Assembly: GCA_934232895.1 (NCBI GenBank)
Contig: CAKQGH010000007.1
Location: 1-49,059 of the forward strand
Direction of reading: 5' to 3'
Length of the DNA: 49,059 nt
Source: an uncultured Alphaproteobacteria bacterium
Lineage (GTDB): Bacteria > Pseudomonadota > Alphaproteobacteria > Rs-D84
The first letter of the stretch is position 1, and each line of letters opens with the position of its first letter. The notes under the pieces were generated by a model, which was not told the DNA's origin, did not search any database, and saw only the letters and a program-made list of their open reading frames with translations. This document shows positions 18,325 to 26,727 of this stretch, piece after piece. The position numbers were made by a program, and so were the translations under genes.

Positions 18325-19056
18325 TTAAAAACGCCCCATACCACCGTTGATATTTAATGTCTGGCCATTGATATATGATGCCTCGTCCGACGCCAAGAAC
18401 ACACATGCGTTCGCAATGTCGTCTGGTGTGCCGAAACGGCCGGCCGGGATTTGTGCCAGATATGTTTTCTTTAATTCATCGGGCAAAACGTCCGTCATTG
18501 GGGTTTGGATAAATCCGGGTGCGATACAGTTCGCGGTGATGCCGCGCGATGCAACCTCGGCCGCGATGGATTTGGTCATTGCAATCATTCCGCCCTTGGA
18601 CGCGGCATAGTTCGCCTGGCCCGGGCCACCAATAACGCCGATGATTGACGCCATGTTGATAATGCGGCCAAATCGATTCTTCATCATTGGCATAATCGCC
18701 GCACGGCACATTTTGAAGCATGCACGCAGGTTTGTGTTGATAACATCATCAAATTGTTCGTCGGACATACGCATCAGCAATGTATCCTTGGTAATGCCGG
18801 CATTGTTGATTAAAATGTCGATTTTACCGGCGGCCTCTATCGTGTTCATAACCAATTCAACCGCACCGCCATCGGATGCCAGGTCGCATGGCAATTTAAT
18901 AAACCCATCGCCACCGAATTCTGATTCCAGTTTCGCGATATTACGCCCCGACACAACAACCGTTGCGCCCGCGTCACGCATTTTGTGTGCAATCGCGCCA
19001 CCAATTCCACCGGTCGCACCGGTAATCAACGCTACGCGTCCTGTTAAATCAAACAT
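18325..19056 (-). CDS. fabG: 3-oxoacyl-[acyl-carrier-protein] reductase
   Basis: This NADPH-dependent short-chain dehydrogenase performs the first reduction of fatty-acid elongation. The 243-residue length is typical. The cofactor motif TGATGGIGG is at residues 12-20, NNAG at 84-87, and the catalytic Ser137, Tyr150 and Lys154 lie in NMASIIG...NYAASK. ATG 19056 is preceded by TTGGAG. It lies between fabD and mnmG with 2-3 nt gaps. Confidence 0.95.
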   Translation of the reverse strand: MFDLTGRVALITGATGGIGGAIAHKMRDAGATVVVSGRNIAKLESEFGGDGFIKLPCDLASDGGAVELVMNTIEAAGKIDILINNAGITKDTLLMRMSDEQFDDVINTNLRACFKMCRAAIMPMMKNRFGRIINMASIIGVIGGPGQANYAASKGGMIAMTKSIAAEVASRGITANCIAPGFIQTPMTDVLPDELKKTYLAQIPAGRFGTPDDIANACVFLASDEASYINGQTLNINGGMGRF

Positions 19057-19058
19057 AA

Positions 19059-19934
19059 TTATATCTCCAATTTTATTGCGTTTATTTCTGGACAGATTCT
19101 GGATGCCAGGCCGGTTAAAACATTACCCGGGCCGATTTCAACTTGCTCGGTTATGCCCAGGCGATGCATGGTCATAACTGTTTCACGCCAACGCACACCG
19201 TGTGTCATTTGATACACCAGTTCGGCCTTGATTTCGTTCACATCCGTCATTGGTTCGGCGGTTTTATTTGCGATAAATGTTGCCGATGGCTGACGAATTT
19301 CAATATGTTCCAATGCCGCGCGCATTGCGTCGGCGGCCGGTGCCTGAATTCGGCAATGCACGGGCACCGACAACGCCAGTGGCATTGCGCGACGCGCACC
19401 CGCATCCTTGGCCGCGGCCAGTGTCGCCTCGACCACATGTTTTTCCCCAGACACAACAACCTGGTTCGGGCAATTGTCGTTTGCAACATCGCAATCGGTT
19501 TTTGCGCAAATATCGCGAACAACATCAATATCCAATCCCAAAATCACCGCGGTCAGACCATGTCCCACCGGTACCGCACTTTGCATTGCGTCGCCGCGTG
19601 CGCGCAGCAACCGCGCCGTGTCCGCCAACGACAACGCGCCTGCCGCACACAGGGCGGTATATTCACCCAAACTGTGCCCGGCGACATATTCGGGTAATTT
19701 TTCGCCCGATGCGCGCAGCATCGCGATTGATGTTGCCATAATTGCCGGCTGAACATTTGCGGTCAGTGTCAATTCATCCATTGGTCCATTAAAAATAATA
19801 TCGGATAATTTCTGGTTTAATGCGTCGTCCACTTCGTCAAATACGGCGCGTGCGGCGGCGTTATTTTCATACAGTTCGCGCCCCATACCAACGGCCTGGG
19901 CACCCTGGCCGGGAAAGACAAATATGCGTGCCAT
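19059..19934 (-). CDS. fabD: Malonyl CoA-acyl carrier protein transacylase
   Basis: It transfers malonyl groups from CoA to ACP for fatty-acid synthesis. The 291 residues from ATG 19934 are preceded by AAAGGAATT; a longer in-frame start at 19997 has no support. The N-terminal motif is FPGQGAQAVGMG. The active-site Ser88 lies in GHSLGEYTALCAAG, and the catalytic His is in SVPVHC (about residue 190). It is directly upstream of fabG, the usual pairing. acpP and fabF are not in the window. Confidence 0.95.
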   Translation of the reverse strand: MARIFVFPGQGAQAVGMGRELYENNAAARAVFDEVDDALNQKLSDIIFNGPMDELTLTANVQPAIMATSIAMLRASGEKLPEYVAGHSLGEYTALCAAGALSLADTARLLRARGDAMQSAVPVGHGLTAVILGLDIDVVRDICAKTDCDVANDNCPNQVVVSGEKHVVEATLAAAKDAGARRAMPLALSVPVHCRIQAPAADAMRAALEHIEIRQPSATFIANKTAEPMTDVNEIKAELVYQMTHGVRWRETVMTMHRLGITEQVEIGPGNVLTGLASRICPEINAIKLEI

Positions 19935-19963
19935 AATAATTCCTTTGTTATATACAGTGTGAA

Positions 19964-20500
19964 TTATACTTTGCGAATACTGAATTCGCAACCGCAATAA
20001 TTTTGGCGATAAAAATCAGACGCACGCCCAATTTGTTGACGTAATTTTTCATCCCACACAATTGGCACATAGCATTCGCCCAGCATCGCGCGCCCGGCGG
20101 CATCCACCTGGGATTGATCCTTGTGCCGGGAAACGCCGAATACAGACGCCACCGCGTTATAACCGTTTTCGCGTGCAAACGCCGCCGCATATTTAAAACG
20201 AAATTCAAAGCATCGGCTGCACCGTGCGCCACGTTCAGGCGCGTTTTCCAGTCCCGCCACATGTTCGCGCCAAGCCGCGTGGTCGTAATCACCAACGGCG
20301 TATTTCACGCCCAGTGCGTCGCAATATTTTATCTGTTCATTTAATCGTTTTGTGTATTCTGATTCTGGGAATATATTCGGATTGAAAAACAGCACGATAA
20401 AATCAGAAACACCCGGCACCGCGCCATCGGCCAGCTGTTTTATTGCGCCCGCACTGCACGGCGCGCAACACGACATTAAAACCAGTTTTATGTTTTCCAT
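19964..20500 (-). CDS. queH: Epoxyqueuosine reductase QueH
   Basis: It catalyses the last step of queuosine biosynthesis, reduction of epoxyqueuosine in tRNA, as the non-orthologous replacement of QueG. The 178-residue protein (from ATG 20500) has the QueH cysteine pattern: CCAPC (C11, C12, C15), GARCSRCFE in the middle and NYCGCEFS at the C-terminus, ligands for a 4Fe-4S cluster and a second metal site. The ATG begins 1 nt after the metG stop codon. An in-frame ATG at 20524 would overlap metG and add eight residues of unlikely sequence. Pairing with mnmG on one transcript groups two wobble-base modification genes. Confidence 0.93.
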   Translation of the reverse strand: MENIKLVLMSCCAPCSAGAIKQLADGAVPGVSDFIVLFFNPNIFPESEYTKRLNEQIKYCDALGVKYAVGDYDHAAWREHVAGLENAPERGARCSRCFEFRFKYAAAFARENGYNAVASVFGVSRHKDQSQVDAAGRAMLGECYVPIVWDEKLRQQIGRASDFYRQNYCGCEFSIRKV

Positions 20501-20501
20501 T

Positions 20502-22499
20502 TTATTTTTCGTATGCGTCGCCAATCACGGCATTTGCGTCCAGTTCAACGATTTCATCGCCATTGTCGTTTATGCCCAGTTCCACGCCATTGCACATCAT
20601 GCCAAATGATTCGGTCCCGGCAACTGTGCGCTGGGAAATTGGTTTTTTCATACCGGGCAATATTGCACCAACGGGGGCCAGGACGCCAATCATACCCGCA
20701 CGCACATTTGGCGCGCCACATACGATTTGCAATTCGTGATTTGTCCCATCGTCCACCGTCAGTATGTGCAGGTTTTCCCGCACTGGGTGATTTTTCACCG
20801 CAACAATTTTTGCAACAACCGGCACGATTTTATTTTCGTCGCGTGGGGCATATTGTTCGGCGAGTTTTGCCACGGTATCATCATCGATACGCGCAAACAG
20901 ATTTTCCGGCACAATAAATTCTGCGCCGTCCGCAATGCGGCGTTCAAATGTTGTTGGCCATGTCAGGTCATGCGACGTGGCAAATATATTCTGCATCTTT
21001 TCAGCCGCGGTCGGGATAAATGGTGCCGATACGCGCGCATACAGGTCAATCAGCTGAAAACATTCGTTCAGCACCGCGGCCGCGCCGGACATATCGCCAT
21101 TTTTGACCAGTGCCCATGGTTCGCACCGCGTCATGTATTCATTGCCAATCGCATACAACGCGCGCAGGGCAACAACGGCCGCGCGGAATTCGCATGCGTC
21201 CAGTGCGGTGGTCAATTCAGATAATTTTTCATTTATCTGGTTTTCTAAATCGGCGTCACGCGCGCCAGACGTCGGCACGACCGCGCCAAAATTTTTCGCG
21301 GTCAATTTGCAAACACGCGATACAAAATTGCCCAGCATACCATTCAGGTCCTTGTTCACAACATCGGCAAAGCGCGCAAATGTGAAATCGGTGTCGTCTG
21401 TTTCCGGGGCCGATGCAATCAGCGCATAACGCCACGCGTCCGCCGGTGCGATTTCCAGCGCGCCGTCCAAGAACACACCGCGTTTTTCAGATTTGGAAAA
21501 CTTGCCCCCTTCGAAATTCAGGAAATTCATGGATTTCAGCATATCCACAGTTTTCCATCCGTCGTTCATCGCCAGTTGCTGTTCTGGGAAAAATACCGCG
21601 TGGAATTTAACATTATCCTTGCCCATAAATTGTGCATAGTGTGCGTTTGGATTTTTCCACCAATCGGCCCAGTTTTCGCGCGCGGCCTGGGAAATCGAAA
21701 CATAACCCCATGGCGCGTCAAACCATACATAAAATACCTTGTTTTCATAGCCCGGTTTATTGACCGGGATACCCCACGGCAAATCGCGCGTTATTGATGT
21801 GTCGCGCAATTCGTCCGCCGCCCAGCCCAATGCAATCGCGCTGGCGGTCTTGGACCATTTTGGCGCGTGTGATTTTAACCAGTCACGCCATGCGCCCTGG
21901 ACGCGTGACGCCATAAAGAACAGATTTTTTGTTGGGCGCATTTCAACATCCGAGGCCCCAGAAATCGCACTGCGCGGGTTTATCAGTTCGTCCACCTCGT
22001 ATGCGGCGCCACATTTGTCACATTGGTCACCACGTGCGTTTTCATAACCGCATTTTGGGCATGTACCCAATACCTGGCGATCGGCCAGGAACATGTTGTC
22101 AGTAATTGAAAATGGTTGCAGTGTTTCACGCTCTTCTATTAATCCCTGGGCGTCCAGGCGCGCAAACAATTCGTGAATCAGTTTTTCTTGGCGTTCGGTG
22201 TGCGTGCGCCCATACAGGTCAAATGACAGATTGAAATCGCGCGCGGCCTGCAAATGCTTTTCATACCACATGTTTGCGTAATCTGGGATTGACATACCGG
22301 CCGCCGCCGCACCAACAATAACCGGTGTTCCGTGTTCATCGGCCCCACAAACATACAGAACATCGCGCCCGCGTGCGCGGCAAAAACGCGCATAGATATC
22401 CGATGGCAACAGGCATCCCACCAAATGCCCCAGGTGCAATTCGCCGTTCACATACGGCAGTGCGGATGTAATTAAATATTTGTTGTTTTTGTCTGTCAT
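20502..22499 (-). CDS. metG: Methionyl-tRNA synthetase with C-terminal EMAP/PheT-like domain
   Basis: This class Ia synthetase charges initiator and elongator tRNA-Met. It has about 665 residues from ATG 22499 (AAAGG upstream). The HIGH-type motif is GELHLGHL. A zinc knuckle C-X2-C...C-X2-C (CPKCGYENARGDQCDKCG) is present, and the KMSKS loop is GGKFSKSEKRG. The last 110 residues form an added tRNA-binding domain with KNHPVRENLHILTVDDGT, IVCGAPNVRAGM and GMMCNGVELG. This resembles the N-terminal domain of PheT more than the Trbp111-like tail usual in MetG. A leader with a mini-ORF and a terminator precedes it; queH is coupled downstream. Confidence 0.95.
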   Translation of the reverse strand: MTDKNNKYLITSALPYVNGELHLGHLVGCLLPSDIYARFCRARGRDVLYVCGADEHGTPVIVGAAAAGMSIPDYANMWYEKHLQAARDFNLSFDLYGRTHTERQEKLIHELFARLDAQGLIEERETLQPFSITDNMFLADRQVLGTCPKCGYENARGDQCDKCGAAYEVDELINPRSAISGASDVEMRPTKNLFFMASRVQGAWRDWLKSHAPKWSKTASAIALGWAADELRDTSITRDLPWGIPVNKPGYENKVFYVWFDAPWGYVSISQAARENWADWWKNPNAHYAQFMGKDNVKFHAVFFPEQQLAMNDGWKTVDMLKSMNFLNFEGGKFSKSEKRGVFLDGALEIAPADAWRYALIASAPETDDTDFTFARFADVVNKDLNGMLGNFVSRVCKLTAKNFGAVVPTSGARDADLENQINEKLSELTTALDACEFRAAVVALRALYAIGNEYMTRCEPWALVKNGDMSGAAAVLNECFQLIDLYARVSAPFIPTAAEKMQNIFATSHDLTWPTTFERRIADGAEFIVPENLFARIDDDTVAKLAEQYAPRDENKIVPVVAKIVAVKNHPVRENLHILTVDDGTNHELQIVCGAPNVRAGMIGVLAPVGAILPGMKKPISQRTVAGTESFGMMCNGVELGINDNGDEIVELDANAVIGDAYEK

Positions 22500-22523
22500 A
22501 TTTGTGCCTTTATCAAATAAAAA

Positions 22524-22547
22524 TGCGACGCCCAACGGGGCGTCGCA
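22524..22547 (-). terminator. Terminator immediately upstream of metG
   Basis: On the minus strand a 10-bp stem (TGCGACGCCC / GGGCGTCGCA) with a CGTT loop is followed by ATTTTTATTTG. It lies 25 nt before the metG ATG. It either ends the tRNA-Val transcript or acts as an attenuator within a metG leader. Confidence 0.75.
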
Positions 22548-22577
22548 CAGAATCCCGTCAGAAATTTTAATTCAAGA

Positions 22578-22595
22578 TTAGTTCTGCATTCGCAT
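22578..22595 (-). CDS. Possible Met-containing leader mini-ORF ahead of metG
   Basis: A five-codon ORF (M-R-M-Q-N-stop) on the minus strand is preceded by AGGAAA at a 7-nt spacing. It is followed by the terminator at 22524-22547 and then metG. The arrangement resembles a translation-sensing leader, but only one internal Met codon is present, so chance is a serious alternative. Confidence 0.3.
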   Translation of the reverse strand: MRMQN

Positions 22596-22693
22596 TATTT
22601 AATTTCCTAATAAATTTACGTCTGTTGTCCGGCTTCGTTACTGTGCCGCGACACTAAATTTTCAGCCCTTGCTGACGCTGCGGTGAAAATTTG

Positions 22694-22770
22694 TGGTGGG
22701 TGGTATTGGACTCGAACCAACGACCTTTACGATGTCAACGTAACGCTCTAACCAACTGAGCTAACCACCC
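22694..22770 (-). tRNA. tRNA-Val (anticodon GAC)
   Basis: This is a complete cloverleaf on the minus strand: acceptor GGGTGGT / ACCACCC, D-arm GCTC...GAGC, anticodon stem TTACG/CGTAA with loop TTGACAT (anticodon GAC), T-arm GTTGG-TTCGAGT-CCAAT, discriminator A and encoded CCA. Its promoter is at 22783-22810. A hairpin with arms AAATTTTCA / TGAAAATTT lies directly downstream. Confidence 0.96.
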
Positions 22771-22782
22771 AATGCCCCGGGC

Positions 22783-22810
22783 ATTATAACAGACTTTTTC
22801 CCGATTGCAA
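22783..22810 (-). promoter_or_regulatory. Promoter of tRNA-Val
   Basis: On the minus strand, TTGCAA and TATAAT are separated by 16 nt, ending 12 nt before the mature tRNA 5' end. The GC-rich GCCCGGGGC between them and the tRNA resembles a stringent-type discriminator. Confidence 0.7.
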
Positions 22811-22818
22811 CAGTAAAA

Positions 22819-22944
22819 AAGTTCAAATAGCAAAGTGCAAAGTTCATCCGTCGCCGCTGCGCTCCGCCGTGATAAAAATAATGTGTGCGCCATCCGGCGC
22901 ACTGCTTTATTAATTTGAACTTTGAACTCTGAACTTTGAACTTT
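22819..22944. repeat. Mosaic intergenic repeat 1 (7-bp words with palindromic cores)
   Basis: The left arm 22819-22846 is four degenerate heptads of the AAGTTCA type. The right arm 22917-22944 is four heptads of the inverted type (GAACTTT, GAACTCT, GAACTTT, GAACTTT). Between them lie core A (about 22847-22875) and a palindromic core B (GTGCGCC/GGCGCAC) followed by TGCTTTATT. The two arms are inverted relative to each other, like terminal repeats. It lies between tRNA-Val and the mreB terminator. No gene is seen here. Confidence 0.8.
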
Positions 22945-22946
22945 AT

Positions 22947-22975
22947 AAAAATGCCGGCATTTGCCGGCATTTTTT
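22947..22975 (-). terminator. Terminator of mreB
   Basis: The stem AAAAATGCCGGCA / TGCCGGCATTTTT begins right after the mreB stop codon on the minus strand and is followed by T residues. Confidence 0.85.
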
Positions 22976-24023
22976 AATACATCGTTTGCAAAATATGTTT
23001 GTTTTTATCCAAACTGGACAACATTTTGCCCGAACCACATGCAACGCATGCCAATGGGTTGTCGACCAAGAACGCCGGCAATCCCGTTGCTGCGCGTATT
23101 GCCGCATCCAGCCCACGCAACAATGAACCGCCGCCCGTCATTGCAATACCCAAATCGGCGATGTCGGCCGACAATTCTGGTGGTGTCAATTCCAGTGCCT
23201 GGCGCACGGTATCAACAATTTTGGTGACCGTTTGTGCCAATGCCGATGCGATTTGTGATTCGGTAATAACCGTTTCGCGCGGTGTCCCCGACAGCAAATC
23301 GCGACCCTTTATTTTCATGGTCAATTCGTTTGCCTTGTCCTTGGGCATAATGGCGGTGCCGATGCGCTTTTTTATTTCCTCGGCCGCGTTTTCACCAATC
23401 AACAGATTTTTATTTTTACGAACAAAATCAATAATGTCTAAATCCATTTGGTCGCCCGCGGTACGTACAGCATTTGAATACACAATGCCGCCCAGTGACA
23501 TAACCGCAACCTCGGTCGTGCCGCCGCCAATATCCAGAACCATAGACCCCAAAGGTTTTTCCACCGGCAGGCCCGCACCAATAGCGGCCGCGGTTGATTC
23601 TTCGACAATGTAAACCTTGCGCGCGCCGGCGGCATCGGCCGCCTCTTGAATAGCGCGGCGTTCCACCTGGGTTGCACATGACGGCACGCATATAATAATC
23701 AGCGGCGCCGCCAACGGGTTTTTGCGGTGAATTTTACGGATAAAGAATTTTATCATTTCCTCGGCCACTTCGAAATCGGCAATAACGCCGTCGCGCAATG
23801 GGCGAACCGCGGTAATTGTGCCGGGCGTACGACCCAACATTTGTTTAGCCTCGGCCCCGACGGCCAAAATTTCCTTGCGTCCCATCAGGCGGTTTTCGGC
23901 AACCGCAACAACCGATGGTTCATTCAAAACGATTCCACGACCCTTGACATAAATCAATGTATTTGCGGTACCCAAATCAATTGCCATGTCTGCCGAGAAG
24001 AATTTCATCAGCCAATTATACAT
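22974..24023 (-). CDS. mreB: Rod shape-determining protein MreB (bacterial actin)
   Basis: This actin-like ATPase forms filaments under the inner membrane that guide elongation. The 349 residues are full length. The phosphate-1 motif is AIDLGTANTLIYVKG, the phosphate-2 region is MVLDIGGGTTEVAVMSLGG, and the adenosine motif is MTGGGSLLRGLDAA. It is separated from mreCD by 13 kb, whereas many bacteria have mreBCD together. ATG 24023 is preceded by AAAGG at 6-nt spacing. A second ATG six codons in (24005) is a possible alternative start. It is transcribed alone and ends at the terminator 22947-22975. Confidence 0.96.
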   Translation of the reverse strand: MYNWLMKFFSADMAIDLGTANTLIYVKGRGIVLNEPSVVAVAENRLMGRKEILAVGAEAKQMLGRTPGTITAVRPLRDGVIADFEVAEEMIKFFIRKIHRKNPLAAPLIIICVPSCATQVERRAIQEAADAAGARKVYIVEESTAAAIGAGLPVEKPLGSMVLDIGGGTTEVAVMSLGGIVYSNAVRTAGDQMDLDIIDFVRKNKNLLIGENAAEEIKKRIGTAIMPKDKANELTMKIKGRDLLSGTPRETVITESQIASALAQTVTKIVDTVRQALELTPPELSADIADLGIAMTGGGSLLRGLDAAIRAATGLPAFLVDNPLACVACGSGKMLSSLDKNKHILQTMY

Positions 24024-24112
24024 TTTTCAGCCTTTGGTTGTATTTTTTCGCACTATAAAACCAGAAATGACAAAAATCAAGAGTGCCCGATGCAAAAAAT
24101 ATGCTTTTTTAT

Positions 24113-24139
24113 TTGATTATTACCAGATTGTGATATGAT
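24113..24139 (+). promoter_or_regulatory. Promoter of rnpA-yidD
   Basis: TTGATT (or TTTGAT, one base left) and TATGAT (24134-24139) are separated by 15-16 nt. The -10 box ends 7 nt before the rnpA ATG at 24147, so the mRNA is predicted to start at or next to the start codon. Confidence 0.5.
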
Positions 24140-24146
24140 ACCCGGC

Positions 24147-24494
24147 ATGAGAAATACTATCAAGAATCATGACGATTTTATAATGACGGATGAAAATCCC
24201 AAGGCATTGAGCCCATTTTTTGTTGTGCGTGCCAAGCCGGCCAAGTTCCCAAATGACCCGCGCGTTGGATTTACCGCAACGAAAAAAACATTCCGCCATG
24301 CCGTTGACCGCAACCTGGCCAAGCGGAAAATGCGCGATTGGGTGCGTGCGCAGGAATCGCGTTTATTGCCGAATATGGACTATGTATTTATTGCACGCCA
24401 CGCAATTGGTGACGCATCGCGTGATGATGGTCGTGCCGCCATGGCGCGCGCGTTGCATTATATTGCGCGCACGGCGGGTGGCGATGCCGAATAA
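24147..24494 (+). CDS. rnpA: Ribonuclease P protein component
   Basis: This is the protein subunit of RNase P, which matures tRNA 5' ends. The 115-residue protein has the RNR motif in AVDRNLAKRKMRDWVR and the preceding PRVGFTATKKTFRHAV segment typical of RnpA. I chose ATG 24147 because an upstream in-frame ATG (24135) lies in the -10 box. rpmH, the usual upstream neighbour, is absent here. yidD overlaps its end by 11 nt. Confidence 0.92.
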   Translation: MRNTIKNHDDFIMTDENPKALSPFFVVRAKPAKFPNDPRVGFTATKKTFRHAVDRNLAKRKMRDWVRAQESRLLPNMDYVFIARHAIGDASRDDGRAAMARALHYIARTAGGDAE

Positions 24495-24735
24495 TCAAAA
24501 ATCAATTTTTTCAAATCTGTGTCGTCGCGCGGCGATTTTAATGGTGCGCGCATATCAATGCGCCATTTCGCCGTTTATTGGTGGTCGCGCGGCATGCCGC
24601 TTTACCCCCAGTTGCAGCCAATATGCCGCCACTGCAATTGAAAAATATGGTGCGTTGCGTGGGGGCATTATGGCACTGCGCCGAATAATGCGTTGTCGAC
24701 CGGGGGGTGGGTATGGATATGACCCTGTCCCTTGA
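24484..24735 (+). CDS. yidD: Membrane protein insertion efficiency factor YidD
   Basis: A small, basic, membrane-associated protein thought to assist YidC-mediated insertion. The 83 residues carry the family core: YQCAISPFIGGRAACRF, TPSCSQYA and GGIMALRRIMRCRPGGGYGYDPVP. The ATG overlaps rnpA by 11 nt. yidC, the usual next gene, is not present; the accBC promoter follows at once and its -35 overlaps the yidD stop codon. Confidence 0.93.
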   Translation: MPNNQKSIFSNLCRRAAILMVRAYQCAISPFIGGRAACRFTPSCSQYAATAIEKYGALRGGIMALRRIMRCRPGGGYGYDPVP

Positions 24736-24759
24736 CAAGTGGTGTGATTGTGGTAAAAT
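24732..24759 (+). promoter_or_regulatory. Promoter of accB-accC
   Basis: A consensus TTGACA (24732-24737) and TAAAAT (24754-24759) are separated by 16 nt. The -35 overlaps the stop codon of yidD. The start of transcription near 24766 leaves a 30-nt leader with AAAGGAT ahead of the accB ATG. Confidence 0.75.
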
Positions 24760-24796
24760 TCCGACAACATACGGTAATTATAAAAGGATATAAATT

Positions 24797-25228
24797 ATGT
24801 CTTTTCGTGCAACTGTTGAATCTATGTCTAAAATCATGGATGACATGGGAATCACAGAATTGGAACTGGAACGCCAGTTTTTGTTTGGCGTTTATCGTAA
24901 ACATATTCATTTGTCTAAACAGACGGCCGTTGCGGTGTCTGGTGTTGCGACAACCGATGTAAAATGTGCCCCGGCGGCCGCGCGTACAGAAAACGGCAAC
25001 GCGTTAAAATCGCCAATGGTTGGTGTGGCATATTTGGCCCCGGAACCGGGCGCAAAACCGTTTACCAGTGTTGGTGCCACAGTGCATGCGGGTGATACAG
25101 TCGCATTGATAGAGGCAATGAAAACATTTAACCCGATTAAATCTGACCGTGATGGGGTCGTCAAAGAAATATTGGTGTCTGATGGTGCCGCGGTTGAATT
25201 TGACCAACCTATAATCGTTATTGAATAA
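24797..25228 (+). CDS. accB: Biotin carboxyl carrier protein of acetyl-CoA carboxylase
   Basis: It carries biotin between the carboxylase and carboxyltransferase halves of ACC. The 143 residues contain an N-terminal domain (about 1-40), an Ala/Thr-rich linker and the C-terminal biotinyl domain. The biotinylated Lys109 lies in IEAMKTFN (EAMKMMN in E. coli), and the protruding-thumb region matches APEPGAKPFTSVG. accC follows 2 nt after the stop codon. Confidence 0.96.
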   Translation: MSFRATVESMSKIMDDMGITELELERQFLFGVYRKHIHLSKQTAVAVSGVATTDVKCAPAAARTENGNALKSPMVGVAYLAPEPGAKPFTSVGATVHAGDTVALIEAMKTFNPIKSDRDGVVKEILVSDGAAVEFDQPIIVIE

Positions 25229-25230
25229 TC

Positions 25231-26580
25231 ATGTCCCAGATAAAGAAAGTTTTAATCGCAAATCGTGGCGAAATTGCATTGCGCATTATTCGTGCATGTC
25301 GCGATATGGGTATTCGTACCGTTGCGGTTTATTCAACTGTTGATAAAAACGCAATGCATGTTCAATTGGCCGATGAATCTGTATGCATTGGTCCCGGCCC
25401 GTCCAAGGATTCTTATCTGAATGAATCTGCAATTTTAACGGCGGCGTTGTTGACCAATTCTGATGCAATTCACCCCGGGTATGGGTTCCTGTCTGAACGC
25501 GCGGATTTCGCACAAAAGGTTATTCAACATGGTATGATTTGGATTGGGCCATCGCCCGAAATGATTACCAAAATGGGGGACAAGGTCAACGCCAAACACA
25601 CCGCTATTGAATGTGGTTTGCCGGTAGTGCCGGGATCTGATGGCGCGGTTGACACGGTCGAAGATGCATTAAAATGGGCCGAGAAAATCGGATACCCCGT
25701 TATGTTAAAGGCGTCTGCCGGTGGTGGTGGTCGTGGTATGCGTGCGGTAATGGGCCCCGACGATATGCCGGCGGCATTTCAAATTACCAAGAACGAGGCA
25801 CGCAGTGGTTTCGGCGACGATACATTGTACATGGAAAAATTGTTGCTGCACCCACGCCATATTGAATTTCAGGTTTTGGGTGACACGCATGGCAATGTTG
25901 TAATTTTTGGTGAACGCGATTGTTCGCTGCAACGCAAAAATCAAAAGGTGATGGAGGAATGCCCCGCCGCTGCCCTGACCCAGAAACAGCGCGACGATAT
26001 GATAGAGGTATGCAAATCTGCCGCGAAAAAAATGGGTTATACAAACGCCGGTACATTTGAATTTATGTTCCAGGATGGTAAATTCTATTTCTTGGAAATG
26101 AATACCAGATTACAGGTGGAACACCCGGTCACAGAAATGGTATACGGTGTTGATTTGGTGCGTGAACAAATCCGTATTGCGGCGGGCGAAAAACTGGGTT
26201 ATACCCAGGCCAGCATCGTTCCACACGGTCACGCAATTGAATTCCGCATCAATGCCGAGGACCCAGAAAACTTTATTCCAAACCCGGGCACAATTACATT
26301 ATATGCGCCATCTGGTGGGTTGGGCGTTCGCGTGGACAGTGCGGTTTACACCGGGTACACCATACCGCCAACATACGATTCTATGATTGCAAAATTGATT
26401 GTTCATGCCCAATCGCGCAGTGCGTGCATTATGCGTGCGGCGCGTGCGCTGGACGAATTCGTTATCGAAGGTGTAAAAACCACAATTCCATTGCAACAGA
26501 AATTGTTGAAAAACCGTGATGTTCAAAAATTAAATTTTGATAATCATTGGTTGGAAAACTATCTGGCAGAAAAGAAATAA
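25231..26580 (+). CDS. accC: Biotin carboxylase subunit of acetyl-CoA carboxylase
   Basis: This ATP-grasp enzyme carboxylates the biotin of AccB. The 449 residues match the family length. The N-terminal domain is KVLIANRGEIALRIIRACRDMGI. The glycine-rich ATP loop is KASAGGGGRGMR (about residues 159-170). Metal and catalytic residues lie in EFMFQDGKFYFLEMNTRLQVEHPVTE. A terminator follows the stop codon. The carboxyltransferase genes accA and accD are not in the window. Confidence 0.97.
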   Translation: MSQIKKVLIANRGEIALRIIRACRDMGIRTVAVYSTVDKNAMHVQLADESVCIGPGPSKDSYLNESAILTAALLTNSDAIHPGYGFLSERADFAQKVIQHGMIWIGPSPEMITKMGDKVNAKHTAIECGLPVVPGSDGAVDTVEDALKWAEKIGYPVMLKASAGGGGRGMRAVMGPDDMPAAFQITKNEARSGFGDDTLYMEKLLLHPRHIEFQVLGDTHGNVVIFGERDCSLQRKNQKVMEECPAAALTQKQRDDMIEVCKSAAKKMGYTNAGTFEFMFQDGKFYFLEMNTRLQVEHPVTEMVYGVDLVREQIRIAAGEKLGYTQASIVPHGHAIEFRINAEDPENFIPNPGTITLYAPSGGLGVRVDSAVYTGYTIPPTYDSMIAKLIVHAQSRSACIMRAARALDEFVIEGVKTTIPLQQKLLKNRDVQKLNFDNHWLENYLAEKK

Positions 26581-26607
26581 TAAACGGGGCATTGCCCCGT
26601 TTATTAT
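26581..26607 (+). terminator. Terminator of accB-accC
   Basis: The stem AAACGGGGCA / TGCCCCGTTT lies directly after the accC stop codon and is followed by ATTATT. Confidence 0.8.
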
Positions 26608-26609
26608 TA

Positions 26610-26695
26610 AAGTTCAAAGTTCAGAGTTCAAAGTTCAAATGAATAAAGTAGCGCGCCAGGTGGCGCGCTTCATTGCTCTCTGCTCTTTGCTCTCT
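26610..26695. repeat. Mosaic intergenic repeat 2
   Basis: Four heptads of AAGTTCA type (26610-26637, third copy GAGTTCA) are followed by a core B palindrome (GCGCGCC/GGCGCGC with GAATAAAG on one side) and three heptads GCTCTCT, GCTCTTT, GCTCTCT (26675-26695). It fills the gap between the convergent accC and sspB terminators. Confidence 0.8.
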
Positions 26696-26698
26696 AAT

Positions 26699-26727
26699 AA
26701 AAAATGGGGCAGAATGCCCCATTTTTT
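26699..26727 (-). terminator. Terminator of recF-sspB
   Basis: A perfect 12-bp stem AAAAAATGGGGC / GCCCCATTTTTT with a 5-nt loop overlaps the sspB stop codon on the minus strand. Confidence 0.85.

Noticed and set aside
22819..22944. CRISPR array suggested by short repeated units
   Set aside because: The units are 7 bp in direct tandem with no unique spacers of constant length, and no cas genes are present.
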